The notes under the pieces were generated by a model. The model saw only the letters and a list, made by a program, of their open reading frames with translations, searched no databases and was not told the origin of the DNA. Shown one piece after another: positions 17,952 to 27,428 of a stretch of DNA of 64,000 nucleotides (positions are counted from its first letter, which is position 1; each line of letters starts with the position of its first letter). This DNA is from Tolypothrix sp. PCC 7712 (GTDB lineage Bacteria; Cyanobacteriota; Cyanobacteriia; Cyanobacteriales; Nostocaceae), in NCBI RefSeq assembly GCF_025860405.1, contig NZ_CP063785.1, positions 4,402,001-4,466,000 on the forward strand, in the 5' to 3' direction. A program made the position numbers and the translations under genes.

Positions 17952-18112
17952 GGAGTTGGGGATTGGGGACTGGGGACTGGGGATAAGGGAGATGAGGGGG
18001 ATGAGGGAGATGAGGGGGATGAGGGGGATGAGGGAGACAAGGGGAGAAATTCCCATTACCAATTACCAATTACCAATTACCCCATGCCCAATGCCCAATG
18101 CCCCATGCCCCT
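17952..18112. repeat. Mixed GGGGACT / GATGAGGGG / ATTACCA / ATGCCCA arrays
   Basis: Four array types are concatenated in the spacer between the convergent phosphoesterase and FIST genes, in the same order as at 12038-12167. Confidence 0.9.
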
Positions 18113-18115
18113 ATT

Positions 18116-19330
18116 TTAAATATCCAACGCCCGACAAATCCCAAATACTGAGGTGTAACCATGTAGGAAGGTGCTACCGGCAACGGGGCCGATTTCGCCG
18201 TTACAGAAAAAACCACCTACAGGGATATCTTTGATGTAGCGTCGAAATAACTCAGAATCAAAGTTGGGTTTGCCATATAGTCCTTCACCGCGTCCTACGC
18301 AAGCAAACATTAAAGCGGCGGTGGCTGAGGCTTCATCAGGATGTTGGCTTTGATACTGTTCTAGGAGAAATTCTAAATCGGTGGCAGAAGTTTCAGCATC
18401 ACGTAGGTGAAATTGTAGCCTTTGACCCGGACGCACGCGATCGCCAATTGCGATCGCACCAGCTGAAGGATCTACTCCCAAAATCCCGCGAATTAAAAAG
18501 TCTCCCTGCTGCAAAGAAGGCTTAAACCCATCCATTGCTACACCGACAAACAAAGAATGTTGTGCTAACATTCGTTCTGTTTCGGTGAGGTTGGCAATCA
18601 CTTCCCGCAATACTACTAGCGGCACTTGCTCATCTAGTTCCAAAATAATATTGCGTTCGGCTTTCGTTACCTGCATTGGTTCGCCAATGGGCCGACATCC
18701 TTGCGCCACAATGGTTTCTAGCACAATATTGCCACTCAAAGCCAATCCTACTGTACCTTCTCGATAGAGGCGATCGTTACAAAATAACGCCAAGCGACCA
18801 CTCATACCCCCAGCACTAGCCTGTCCGCCAATGGTTACCGATCCCGGATAAGCAAAATCTAGCCCTTGTAGTAAATCGTTGATTCCTGATGAAAAGGAAC
18901 CAGATAGCAAAATAAATTGCGGTGTCGGTGAAGGTGGGACACCAATTAAATCGATCCAAGCATCTGGTGAACTATCCAAATCTGGCAATTCTTCTGCCAC
19001 AACGTGAAAGACTTGCAAATCCACCCCTGGTAAATGTGCCAAAGTCAAACTTAAAGCTGCTTCCGCTTCTAGTTCTTGGGTTTGTCCCATGTCTGTAGTG
19101 CCAATTACCCCACCACCACTGCAACCAATTAGCACAGGTACAGAAAGTTTCTCTGCTAGCAAAGGCAAAAGTCGGGAATACTCACTACCAAACGCCGACG
19201 AAATAAATACCAGCCCCAGATCCGGAGGCGCTGTTAACGACGAGACAGCCCTTTCTACCACCTCTGTGATTGCTGCTTCCAAAGAAGGACGGGTTGATAG
19301 GGCGTTTGCCCACTGCATTTGGTCTGCCAT
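18116..19330 (-). CDS. FIST domain-containing protein
   Basis: About 404 residues from the ATG at 19328-19330; an upstream ATG at 19396 would add 22 basic residues not expected in the family. The N-terminal FIST domain spans about 10-210 (LGLVFISSAFG, GCSGGGVIGT) and the FIST_C domain about 220-390 (FLLRG-like RGILGVDPSAGAIAIGD, C-terminal GGFFCNGEIGPV). FIST is a sensory domain proposed to bind small ligands such as amino acids. Here it stands alone, as is common in cyanobacteria and plants, with no kinase or regulator beside it. Confidence 0.85.
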   Translation of the reverse strand: MADQMQWANALSTRPSLEAAITEVVERAVSSLTAPPDLGLVFISSAFGSEYSRLLPLLAEKLSVPVLIGCSGGGVIGTTDMGQTQELEAEAALSLTLAHLPGVDLQVFHVVAEELPDLDSSPDAWIDLIGVPPSPTPQFILLSGSFSSGINDLLQGLDFAYPGSVTIGGQASAGGMSGRLALFCNDRLYREGTVGLALSGNIVLETIVAQGCRPIGEPMQVTKAERNIILELDEQVPLVVLREVIANLTETERMLAQHSLFVGVAMDGFKPSLQQGDFLIRGILGVDPSAGAIAIGDRVRPGQRLQFHLRDAETSATDLEFLLEQYQSQHPDEASATAALMFACVGRGEGLYGKPNFDSELFRRYIKDIPVGGFFCNGEIGPVAGSTFLHGYTSVFGICRALDI

Positions 19331-19396
19331 GAGTTTTAGGCTTTTTTCTCTCGTTGGGCTGGTTTTTTTGAGTTTTGTTCCTGGATATAATTTCAT

Positions 19397-19712
19397 CCGA
19401 CAAGAATTGAAGGCAATTAAATTTATCTCGCTTCAATGACCTGTCTATTCCAGAAAGCTAGGGTTGCTATTCCCTATTAGATTTATGCAATCTATTGTAT
19501 GATTATACTTTTGTAGTACTGGCTATACAAAATCTTAAAAGATAAATATAGGTTTAGTATATCTGCCAGCGTTTATTGTATTAGTTATAGATCACCAAAC
19601 TAAAACACTAACTTAACAGCTCAGTGGTTAGAATGGTGAAGTTAGCACAAAAAACTGCCATTTTTGACATTTTTCTATACTGGTATTAACACCACACAAC
19701 GAGACTAAAGCT
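19397..19712. other. Spacer upstream of cp12
   Basis: No gene is visible. A TTGACA at 19664-19669 followed 14 bases later by TATTAA is a poor promoter match, so I do not assign a promoter. Confidence 0.4.
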
Positions 19713-19934
19713 ATGAGCGACATTCAAGAAAAAATCCAAGAAGAAGTAGAACAAGCCCGTACTGTCTGTGACATCTCAGGTAGCAATTCTGCCGAATGTG
19801 CCGCAGCTTGGGATGCAGTCGAAGAATTACAAGCTGAAGCTTCTCACCAACGTCAAAATAAACAAAAAAATTCTTTAGAACAGTACTGTGACGACAATCC
19901 AGAAGCAGCAGAATGCCGTCTTTATGATGACTAA
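19713..19934 (+). CDS. cp12: CP12, Calvin-cycle regulatory protein
   Basis: 73 residues, standard length. The N-terminal cysteine pair lies in ARTVCDISGSNSAECAAAWD, the core AWDAVEELQAEASH is the family signature, and the C-terminal pair lies in CDDNPEAAECRLYDD. In the dark, oxidised CP12 bridges glyceraldehyde-3-phosphate dehydrogenase and phosphoribulokinase and switches off CO2 fixation. The C-terminal tail inserts into the dehydrogenase active site. It is monocistronic. All four cysteines are present, so it is the classical redox-active form. Confidence 0.97.
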   Translation: MSDIQEKIQEEVEQARTVCDISGSNSAECAAAWDAVEELQAEASHQRQNKQKNSLEQYCDDNPEAAECRLYDD

Positions 19935-20362
19935 AAAGTGAGTTGCTAAATTTTTTTCCTCTGACAGACAAGCAACCAAGACCTATTTACGGTTATCTTG
20001 TACCTTTACGCCAACCCCTGCCTAATGTTACGCCACTTGATATTTAATCATCCTGAAATTAAGGATAATTAGGGATTGATAGTGAGGCGTAGCAATTAAG
20101 AAGTTTTGTTCCTCAGCAAAAACTTCTACTAAAAATTAGGGATTTATGGGGGTGTAGCTGCCTTTAATCTTCAGGTATGTGTTAAAACTCTGCCGAAGAT
20201 AGCTACAGGCTAGTGCAAGATAAAAGTTAAGGATCTTTGAGTTGCTTGTTTTTTTATTAGCTATCATGTGACAGTTATTAGCTAGTTAATAACTTATTAG
20301 ATATCCTCAATATGGGTCATGATTCTTAGTTATGGTGTTGGATTTATATTCTGGTAAAAAAT
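19935..20362. other. Spacer with an imperfect hairpin
   Basis: No gene is seen. At 20099-20127 AGAAGTTTTG pairs with CAAAAACTTCT (one bulge) around an 8-nt loop. No T-run follows, so terminator function for cp12 is doubtful. Confidence 0.4.
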
Positions 20363-20959
20363 ATGGGAAATAATGTTTGGTTTCGCCCGTTTGTTTGGTT
20401 AGATTTCAGATTAGCGTTGACTTTTATGGTAATTATTCCGCTAATTCTGTTAATTTGGGCATTTGTGCAGAAAGCAGAAGGAATACAACGCCTATTAACG
20501 ATTTACTGGCGAGTATCGAGTATATTAGCGGTTACTGTTTACTTAATGATTGGGGGATTTGGGGTTAGTTTTCTCTCAGGATTGATGGGTCGCATTTTGA
20601 TCCCTATTTCATTATGGTTTTGGGTAGACCTCAATGATGAAATCGAGTATCAAGCCAGTGGAGCGTTAAAATTAGTTTTTACCTCTTGGCGTTGGGCAAT
20701 GACAATTTATGGTATTCTCGGCACGATCGCCTTGATTCCTTTTTTGGGTTGTGCTTTTTCCGAGGCTACCTTCAAAAGTCCATATTGTCGCGTTTGGTTA
20801 GAAGCCCCATCACTCTTTAAAGAATATTTCCATGCTAATAGTAAACCTGCGTTCCTCGGCTTTTTGGGGATCATGGGCTTAGTCTTTTATGTTCTCTACT
20901 TAAGCTACTTTGTATTAGTTAAGCTAGGTAAACAAGGCCGTTCCGCTACACAACAGTAA
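20363..20959 (+). CDS. Cyanobacterial integral membrane protein (DUF3177-like)
   Basis: 198 residues with about five hydrophobic segments: 15-35, 48-75, 80-90, 112-130 and 163-187. Conserved features include FRPFVWLDFRLA at the start and GRILIPISLWFWVDLNDE in the middle. This resembles the DUF3177 family found in cyanobacteria; function is unknown. No signal peptide or enzymatic motif is visible. It has no clear operon partner. Confidence 0.75.
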   Translation: MGNNVWFRPFVWLDFRLALTFMVIIPLILLIWAFVQKAEGIQRLLTIYWRVSSILAVTVYLMIGGFGVSFLSGLMGRILIPISLWFWVDLNDEIEYQASGALKLVFTSWRWAMTIYGILGTIALIPFLGCAFSEATFKSPYCRVWLEAPSLFKEYFHANSKPAFLGFLGIMGLVFYVLYLSYFVLVKLGKQGRSATQQ

Positions 20960-21042
20960 TTACAGAAAGCATCAAGGATGAAGGAAAATATACATATACA
21001 GCAGATTCGATGTGTATGAGGTACAGCAAGTAATTGAAAAAA

Positions 21043-21110
21043 GTAATGAGTAATAAGTAATGAGTAATAAGTAAATTTCCTACTCATTACTCATCACTCA
21101 TGATGTACCT
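21043..21110. repeat. GAGTAATAAGTAAT direct and inverted repeats
   Basis: Copies of TAATGAGTAATAAG are followed by their inverse (TACTCATTACTCATCACTCATGA), which could fold into a long hairpin downstream of the membrane-protein gene. Confidence 0.65.
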
Positions 21111-21165
21111 CACCTACTTCAAAAGTGCTGTATAGTTCACTTTCATCCTTGAGCCGTCAGACTAG

Positions 21166-21465
21166 ATGAAAAATTCCATTGGCAAGCGATTGGAACAATA
21201 TACTGTTAAACGACCTCAAGAAGTCTTACTTGTAACGGTGGAAGTTGACAACGAGGAAGACCAAATTGCTATATTTAAAGGCTTTTCTAGTTCCTTAATG
21301 CGCCCAACTGCGTTTGATCCTGATATTCCTGTGCTACCAGACGACGCTAAAATTATCAGTATTGATCGAGTGGCTAACCCTTACAATCCAGAGTCGCCTC
21401 GTTATATTCAACAAGGCCTATCCTGGGAAGATATGCAAGCTGTATTATTAAAAGTAGGAATTTAA
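21166..21465 (+). CDS. Conserved cyanobacterial hypothetical protein
   Basis: 99 residues, soluble, without signal peptide. Notable stretches are RPQEVLLVTVEVDNEEDQ, the FKGFSSSLMRPTAFDPD segment and the C-terminal IDRVANPYNPESPRYIQQGL. This looks like a small family conserved in cyanobacteria and some plastid-bearing eukaryotes, without known function. I rely on general familiarity, so family placement is tentative. It is preceded by a repeat-rich spacer and followed by a hairpin. Confidence 0.7.
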   Translation: MKNSIGKRLEQYTVKRPQEVLLVTVEVDNEEDQIAIFKGFSSSLMRPTAFDPDIPVLPDDAKIISIDRVANPYNPESPRYIQQGLSWEDMQAVLLKVGI

Positions 21466-21495
21466 TTTACAATTCGTAAATATTCATTCACAAGT

Positions 21496-21530
21496 CGTTA
21501 CGTTTGGGGTTTGCATCCCTAAGCGTAACG
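21496..21530. terminator. Stable 14-bp hairpin downstream of the 99-residue gene
   Basis: CGTTACGTTTGGGG pairs with CCCTAAGCGTAACG (two G-T pairs) around the loop TTTGCAT. It lies 30 bp after the stop. There is no T-run, so it may be a repeat hairpin rather than an intrinsic terminator. Confidence 0.45.
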
Positions 21531-21769
21531 CCACTGTCTCTATTTGATTGGGAAATTGCACCCAACCTATCTAAGAGAGATAGTGCAAACTTGGACTCGC
21601 TATTGCTGTAAGCTATTCTGCTTTTAAGTTGCACAATTAATCGTGAGGACTGTTGACGGTTGACCGTTGACAGTTAACAGCCCTGATTTAGTAGTTATGC
21701 AATTTAGACGCGCATTAGCTTAACTACGAATTACGAATTACGAATTCATAACTATTGTTGACTTTCCCC

Positions 21770-22885
21770 ATGATCCGTTCTGGATATACTCTTCCCGTCT
21801 TTGCTTGTGCTTCTGCCGTTGCAGCTTTACATTGGTTACGTCATCATCAACCTGTCAATGTAGTAGCAGTAGATTTAATTGAACCAGCGCAAATCACTGA
21901 AATCCCCATTGAACAGGTAGCCGGATTATCAGACAACATGGCTTTGGCAATTACCCGCAGCGATCCGGGTGATAATCTCGATCTGACTAAAAATACTCCG
22001 ATTTGGGCATTGGTGGAATGGCACCAAGGAGAAGGGGAGACGGTAATAATTAAAGGAGGAGAAGGAATTGGGAAGCAGTTAAATGCTGATGGTAAAGCGG
22101 CGATTTATGGTTACGCGCAGAAACTCTTGCAAGAGAACTTAAGCCGACTGTTAGCACCAGAAGAAAAAATTACAGTCACAATCATTTTACCTGCTGGGCG
22201 ATCGCTTGCTGCTCGTACTTCTAACTCGGCTTTTGGGGTAGTGGAAGGACTTTCGCTATTGGGAACTACAGGAATTTCCCAACCTTTAAGTTCTCCTGAA
22301 CAACTGACAGCTTTTTTGGCAGATTTACAAAAGAAAGCCAGTCAATTTGACAGTTTGGTATTTTGTATTGGCGAGAATGGCTTAGATATAGCACGCCAAA
22401 TCGGTATAAATCCCGAACAGCTAGTAAAAACAGCTAACTGGATTGGGCCAATGTTAGTGGAAGCTGATAATTTGGGTGTTAAAGAAATCTTATTGTTTGG
22501 GTATCATGGAAAACTCATGAAATTGGCAGGAGGGATTTTTCATACCCATCATCATCTTGCTGATGGACGCAGAGAAATTCTCAGTACCTACTGTAGTTTA
22601 GCTGGATTGTCGCAGCCAGATATACAAACAATTTTTGCTAGCCCAACTGCAGAAGCTGCACTAACTCACCTCCGTCATCTAGATACGACAACAGGAAGTG
22701 ATTGGGTAAATCAAGTTTACAGCGCGATCGCAGAGGCTATCGACTCCCGTTCCCAAGAATATATCCGCAGTCACAGCAGTAGAGATACATCAGCTACAGC
22801 CTGTGGTTCGGTACTTTTTGATCGCGATCGCAAAATTATCGTAAAGAGCAAAACTGCTTGTATGTTATCCGGAAAATTATGTTAA
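21770..22885 (+). CDS. cbiD: Cobalt-precorrin-5B (C1)-methyltransferase
   Basis: 371 residues from the ATG at 21770; TTG at 21755 would add MLTFP. The sequence MIRSGYTLPVFACASAV and the glycine-rich GGEGIGKQLNADGKAAI are CbiD signatures; the conserved histidine cluster FHTHHHLADGR is in the C-terminal half. CbiD methylates C1 of cobalt-precorrin-5B in the anaerobic cobalamin pathway. No cobalamin riboswitch (B12 box) is visible upstream. The gene is followed by guaA on the same strand, about 225 bp away. Confidence 0.93.
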   Translation: MIRSGYTLPVFACASAVAALHWLRHHQPVNVVAVDLIEPAQITEIPIEQVAGLSDNMALAITRSDPGDNLDLTKNTPIWALVEWHQGEGETVIIKGGEGIGKQLNADGKAAIYGYAQKLLQENLSRLLAPEEKITVTIILPAGRSLAARTSNSAFGVVEGLSLLGTTGISQPLSSPEQLTAFLADLQKKASQFDSLVFCIGENGLDIARQIGINPEQLVKTANWIGPMLVEADNLGVKEILLFGYHGKLMKLAGGIFHTHHHLADGRREILSTYCSLAGLSQPDIQTIFASPTAEAALTHLRHLDTTTGSDWVNQVYSAIAEAIDSRSQEYIRSHSSRDTSATACGSVLFDRDRKIIVKSKTACMLSGKLC

Positions 22886-23111
22886 CTTAATATGAATAAT
22901 CATTAATAATCCAAATAAATAGCTTTTTCGGTATCAACTCTAGGGTATTTTTTTCTTTTTAATACCAAGCCTTATCGGCTAAACAGACGCGCTTAAACAG
23001 CGGGCCTGTGATGGATTTATTTACCATTACACGAAACCTGGAACGGGCAGAAATAATGGTAGTTCTTAGACTACAGAGCGACTTACTCCTAACAGACACA
23101 CTCTCGCCATC

Positions 23112-24734
23112 ATGAATACAGCGGTGACTCTACTCACAGAACAAGCACCCCAATCTACTGAAACCTGGGGACAGCTTAATCGCCAAATAATTGTAATTTT
23201 AGACTTCGGCTCACAATATTCGGAGCTAATTGCCCGTCGCATCCGTGAGACGCAAGTATACTCCGAAGTTCTGTCCTATCGTACTTCAGCTGAACAATTA
23301 CGGCAACTCAATCCGAAAGGAATTATTCTGTCTGGTGGCCCAAGTTCAGTTTATGGAGAGAATGCACCCCATTGTGACCCAGAAATTTGGAATTTAGGTG
23401 TTCCCATTTTGGGAGTCTGCTATGGAATGCAATTGATGGTAAACCAGCTAGGTGGGTTAGTAGAAAAGGCTGATCGCGGTGAGTATGGTAAGGCATCATT
23501 ATATATAGATGATCCCACAGATTTACTAACTAATGTGGACGAAGGCACCACAATGTGGATGAGTCATGGCGACTCAGTCACAAAAATGCCTCCAGGATTT
23601 GAACTTTTAGCCCATACAGACAATACTCCTTGTGCAGCGATTGCTGACCACGAAAGAAAACTGTATGGTGTACAGTTCCATCCAGAAGTAGTGCATTCTT
23701 TGGGTGGATTGGCATTAATTCGCAACTTTGTTTACCATATCTGCGACTGCGAACCTACCTGGACTACAGCCGCTTTTGTAGAAGAAGCTGTACGCGAAAT
23801 TCGCGCCAGAGTTGGTGATAAGCGAGTGCTGTTAGCGCTTTCTGGTGGGGTTGATTCTTCTACCTTGGCTTTCTTATTACATAAAGCCATTGGCGATCAA
23901 CTCACTTGTGTGTTTATCGATCAAGGCTTTATGCGGAAGTATGAGCCAGAAAGATTAGTGAAGCTATTCCAAGAGCAATTTCATATTCCTGTAGAGTATG
24001 TTAACGCACGCGATCGCTTCCTCAACATGATGGAAGGTGTCACCGATCCCGAAGAAAAGCGTCGCCGCATCGGCCATGAATTTATTCGCGTATTTGAAGA
24101 AACATCCAAACGCCTTGGTCACTTTGATTATTTAGCTCAAGGTACCCTGTATCCTGACGTAATTGAATCGGCTGATACCAACGTCGATCCCCAAACTGGC
24201 GAACGAGTAGCCGTCAAAATTAAGAGTCATCATAATGTTGGCGGATTACCCAAAGATTTACGCTTCAAACTAGTAGAACCATTGCGGAAACTCTTTAAAG
24301 ATGAAGTTCGCAAAGTTGGGCGTTCTATTGGTTTACCGGAAGAAATCGTGCAACGCCAACCTTTCCCTGGCCCTGGTTTGGCAATTCGGATTCTCGGTGA
24401 AGTGACAGCCGAAAGATTAAATATCTTGCGCGATGCTGATTTAATTGTGCGGCAAGAAATTAATCAACGTGGTTTGTACAATCAAGTTTGGCAAGCATTC
24501 GCAGTGTTGCTACCAATTCGTAGTGTCGGCGTGATGGGCGATAAACGTACCTACGCTTACCCCATCGTCTTACGGATTGTCACCAGCGAAGATGGGATGA
24601 CAGCAGATTGGGCGCGGATACCTTACGATATTTTAGAAGTAATTTCTAACCGCATTGTTAATGAAGTGAAAGGTGTCAACCGAGTAGTGTATGACATCAC
24701 CTCCAAGCCGCCTGGAACCATCGAGTGGGAATAA
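23112..24734 (+). CDS. guaA: GMP synthase (glutamine-hydrolysing)
   Basis: 540 residues. The class I glutamine amidotransferase domain (about 25-220) has GVCYGMQL with catalytic Cys at about 103 and FHPE at its end. The ATP pyrophosphatase domain has LALSGGVDSST at about 237-247. The C-terminal dimerisation domain ends in the signature TSKPPGTIEWE. It converts XMP, glutamine and ATP to GMP. The N-terminus is about 20 residues longer than E. coli GuaA, as usual in cyanobacteria. Confidence 0.97.
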   Translation: MNTAVTLLTEQAPQSTETWGQLNRQIIVILDFGSQYSELIARRIRETQVYSEVLSYRTSAEQLRQLNPKGIILSGGPSSVYGENAPHCDPEIWNLGVPILGVCYGMQLMVNQLGGLVEKADRGEYGKASLYIDDPTDLLTNVDEGTTMWMSHGDSVTKMPPGFELLAHTDNTPCAAIADHERKLYGVQFHPEVVHSLGGLALIRNFVYHICDCEPTWTTAAFVEEAVREIRARVGDKRVLLALSGGVDSSTLAFLLHKAIGDQLTCVFIDQGFMRKYEPERLVKLFQEQFHIPVEYVNARDRFLNMMEGVTDPEEKRRRIGHEFIRVFEETSKRLGHFDYLAQGTLYPDVIESADTNVDPQTGERVAVKIKSHHNVGGLPKDLRFKLVEPLRKLFKDEVRKVGRSIGLPEEIVQRQPFPGPGLAIRILGEVTAERLNILRDADLIVRQEINQRGLYNQVWQAFAVLLPIRSVGVMGDKRTYAYPIVLRIVTSEDGMTADWARIPYDILEVISNRIVNEVKGVNRVVYDITSKPPGTIEWE

Positions 24735-24788
24735 GTCAGTACTGAGTACTGAGTTGGAGAGACGCGATTAATCGCGTCTGTACAAGAG

Positions 24789-24834
24789 TGATGAGTTTGT
24801 AGCTGTTTCAACTACAAACTCATCATTTTGTTTT
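24789..24834 (+). terminator. Intrinsic terminator of guaA
   Basis: TGATGAGTTTGTAG (24789-24802) pairs perfectly with CTACAAACTCATCA (24812-24825), followed by TTTTGTTTT. It lies about 55 bp after the guaA stop. A shorter palindrome, AGACGCGATTAATCGCGTCT, lies just before it at about 24760-24779 and recurs in part at 60603. Confidence 0.8.
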
Positions 24835-24887
24835 GGGAAATTTATCAGCGTTTATCTGCGTGTATCGGCGGCTAATTTTCTCTACAT

Positions 24888-25793
24888 TCATCCCTTCACT
24901 TCTGATTCAAAAGTAATTGTCTCAGATTGGTAAGCTGGAGGTTCGACATGGATGAGAATTCTTACCGGACGGAAACGTTCTTCTAGTAGCCTTTCTACTT
25001 CTTCGGTAATGCGGTGGGCGGTTTCTACATCTGTAGCATCGACAATTAAATGCATTTCCATAAAGACTTGACGGCCGAGAACTCCACGAGAAGCAATGTC
25101 ATGACAATTAATGACTCCCGGAACCGAAAGCGCGATCGCATGGATTGCTTCTGGTGCGATCGCCATTTCATCTACTAAGGAAGGTAAATTATCTTTTAAA
25201 ACTGACCAACCACTCCAAAAAACTAACAAAGCAACAGGAAAAGCTAAGACTACATCTAGCCATTGGTAACCTAACCACACGCCAATCAAACCGCCAATCA
25301 CAGTAATGGTTACCCACACATCACTCATGGTATGTGTAGCATCAGCAATTAAAATTGGACTACCTACTCGCTTCCCTTCATTGCGTTCGTAGAAAGTCAC
25401 AAAAATATTCACACCTAGCACAATTAGTAATAACCATAATTCTGCTGCTGAGATGGTTACAGGTTGACCACCTTTGAGAATTCTCTCAACTGCGCCTTGG
25501 AGAATTTCAAAACAAGCAATTCCTAAAAAAGCAGAAATTCCCAAAGCACCGACAGCTTCAAATTTTTGGTGTCCATAGGGATGTTCGCGATCGGGTTTTG
25601 GAGAAGAAAACTTACTAGTAACCAAGCCTAAAACATTGTTGGCGCTATCAGTAACACTATGTAAAGCATCAGCTAATAAGCTTAAAGAGCCTGTAGAGTA
25701 ACCCACTACTGCTTTTAATGCCATCACAAACAGGTTTAGCAGTAGGGTAATAATTAAAACCTTTCGCACCACTGCGCGGTTATCGTACGTCAT
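24888..25793 (-). CDS. Cation diffusion facilitator (Zn/Cd efflux-type)
   Basis: 301 residues with six membrane segments in the first 210 and a cytoplasmic ferredoxin-like domain at the end. The metal site shows as HSVTD in helix 2 and HTMSD in helix 5, an HxxxD/HxxxD combination usual for zinc- or cadmium-preferring members. GHQKFEAVGAL after helix 2 is another family motif. It exports divalent cations in exchange for protons. No metal-responsive regulator is adjacent. Confidence 0.9.
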   Translation of the reverse strand: MTYDNRAVVRKVLIITLLLNLFVMALKAVVGYSTGSLSLLADALHSVTDSANNVLGLVTSKFSSPKPDREHPYGHQKFEAVGALGISAFLGIACFEILQGAVERILKGGQPVTISAAELWLLLIVLGVNIFVTFYERNEGKRVGSPILIADATHTMSDVWVTITVIGGLIGVWLGYQWLDVVLAFPVALLVFWSGWSVLKDNLPSLVDEMAIAPEAIHAIALSVPGVINCHDIASRGVLGRQVFMEMHLIVDATDVETAHRITEEVERLLEERFRPVRILIHVEPPAYQSETITFESEVKG

Positions 25794-26381
25794 AAATAAT
25801 TTTTACATCAGATTCTACGTTTTATCATTAAAACTTAAAACACAAGTAATAAGTATCAAACTATTACCCAGTAAGAAATACATCTCTCTACAGACTAAAT
25901 TTTTTTATTTATTTTATTGAGATTATTTATAATTAAGATTTGCCAAAAGCTTGATATTTATGATGATTTTTTATTTGTTTAATAGCTAATAATTGGCATC
26001 TAAAAATTTTTATATTTTTTCTTCTATGACTTTTTGAGTAGTCAAGCAATGTTGGATTTTGGATGAGCCCGACTAGTACCGCAAGGCGGAATTCAAAATT
26101 CAAAATTCAAAATTCAAAATTAAGACAGAGTAAGCGTTTTGCGGATTTTGAATGGTCTGTTTATTTACGCCTTGTTGTACTAGTCGCTGATGGTAGGGTC
26201 ATACCACAATACAGTTTGATTGATTTGTCAGTTGTGGAACCAGCTAGCTCAATTGGGGGAGAATCCCCCAAACCCCCTCCAAAATTATTGTTTTTGTTGT
26301 CAATTTATTTTGTAACTGAACTGTATTGGGTTATGTCGTTGCAAAAATGCCAATCAATTTATAAATTTGGCAGGTTAGCTA
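25794..26381. other. AT-rich spacer with AATTCAA repeats
   Basis: No real gene is seen. Four to five ATTCAAA heptamers lie at 26091-26122. The words around 26153-26190 (ATGGTCTGTTTATTTACGCC...GTACTAGTCG) recur in similar form near 33614-33650. A 117-residue frame from 26063 reads through these repeats and is not credible. Confidence 0.6.
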
Positions 26382-26414
26382 AGATTCTCGACTTGTTCAA
26401 AAAGTCGAGAATCT
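26382..26414 (-). terminator. Perfect 13-bp hairpin after the SH3 gene
   Basis: AGATTCTCGACTT pairs with AAGTCGAGAATCT around a 7-nt loop, 17 bp beyond the stop of the minus-strand SH3 gene. The T-run is weak on the minus side. It resembles the hairpin at 47025-47057 in its central GACTT/AAGTC. Confidence 0.6.
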
Positions 26415-26430
26415 GATTTTCGCTCAGGTA

Positions 26431-26973
26431 TTAAGAACAACTGGTCAAAGCTGCTCCACATTGGTCTTCTCTTACCAACCAACCGTTAACACCTTTATAT
26501 TGCACCAGCGCCCAGCCTCCCTGACAGCCTAATAATTTGACGCTGGTGTTAGGTGGAACTCTGACTATGACTTTACTTTTGGCACTAGTTTTGGCGTACA
26601 GCTTCACGCCTTTAGTACCGTAACCTCTGGTTGATAAGCCTAACTTGGGCAAAGATACCCAACCAGTTCCTTTAAAACCGCTACTAGCATTGGTAATCTT
26701 GGCCCAATTTCCTAATACAGCCACAACCTGAACAGTTTCATTAACAGGCACTTGTCCTAAAATTTTATTGTTGGTGCTGGTTCCACTCCGCACGTTTAAT
26801 GTTTGCCCATCTGAAACATCAACATAGGCAAATAAATTACACTTTGTCGGATTTTTTGATTTAGCTAAGGCTATTTGATCAGCTATGCCAGTATTGATAG
26901 CTATAGTAGTACACATAAGTGCTAAACCTGTAGCTAGCTTCAAGACTTGATTTTTCACTTTATTTATCCTCAT
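26431..26973 (-). CDS. Exported SH3-domain protein
   Basis: 180 residues. A signal peptide occupies about 1-36 (basic MRINKVKNQ, hydrophobic core, AxA near ADQIALA). Two bacterial SH3 domains follow: about 52-105 (LNVRSGTSTNNKILGQVP) and about 118-172 (VKLYAKTSAKSKVIVRVPPN). Such domains bind cell-wall peptides. Four cysteines lie in the mature part, two near the C-terminus (CGAALTSCS). No catalytic domain is attached, so a wall-binding or periplasmic structural role is likely. Confidence 0.8.
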   Translation of the reverse strand: MRINKVKNQVLKLATGLALMCTTIAINTGIADQIALAKSKNPTKCNLFAYVDVSDGQTLNVRSGTSTNNKILGQVPVNETVQVVAVLGNWAKITNASSGFKGTGWVSLPKLGLSTRGYGTKGVKLYAKTSAKSKVIVRVPPNTSVKLLGCQGGWALVQYKGVNGWLVREDQCGAALTSCS

Positions 26974-27428
26974 CTGCTTCGGTTTGAGAGGATGTCTGAA
27001 AACCTTTTGGTCTTGTATTCAAGACTTGTAGATCCTCCTAAATCCCCTTAGCAAGGGGGACTTGAGATGCTTCACCCTTTTTTAAGGGGAGCTAGCGTCA
27101 TAGGCGGGTTTCCCGACTTGAGATGACTGGCGTGGGCTAGGGGGAATCAGTCGTAATATTTCATACTTCTCAGACATCCTCTGAAGACACCAATATTAAT
27201 ACGGGTGTCCTATGAATAGCTCATATCTTAACTGATAAATTTCAGATGTAATTAACGACTACAAACCTTAAATTAGAGTTAATTTCGCTAACTTTAATTT
27301 ATATGAATTCTCCTTACTTCTTCACCAGCAAGTGCAATAAGCTAGTTAACTTTGAGCAAACCAATTCTGTCAAAAGCATAGTTTTTAGAGAAAATCAAGA
27401 ATAAGTTACTCAACTTTGGTTAATTATT
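26974..27428. other. Divergent spacer with a Nostocales repeat
   Basis: At about 27025-27140 there is a repeat-like segment with CCCCTTAGCAAGGGGGACTTGAG and TTTTTTAAGGGGAGC words, which can form hairpins. I see no gene. Promoters for the SH3 and oxygenase genes should lie on either side. Confidence 0.5.

Noticed and set aside
17917..18234. 105-residue plus-strand frame
   Set aside because: Reads through GATGAGGG and ATTACCA arrays, giving low-complexity peptide; antisense end over the FIST gene.
21466..21769. Cobalamin riboswitch upstream of cbiD
   Set aside because: GCCACTG occurs by chance in a dispersed repeat, but the B12 box and the expected fold are not seen.
26063..26416. 117-residue plus-strand frame
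   Set aside because: Its first 30 codons are ATTCAAA heptamers, it ends in a hairpin, and the middle is dispersed-repeat sequence.
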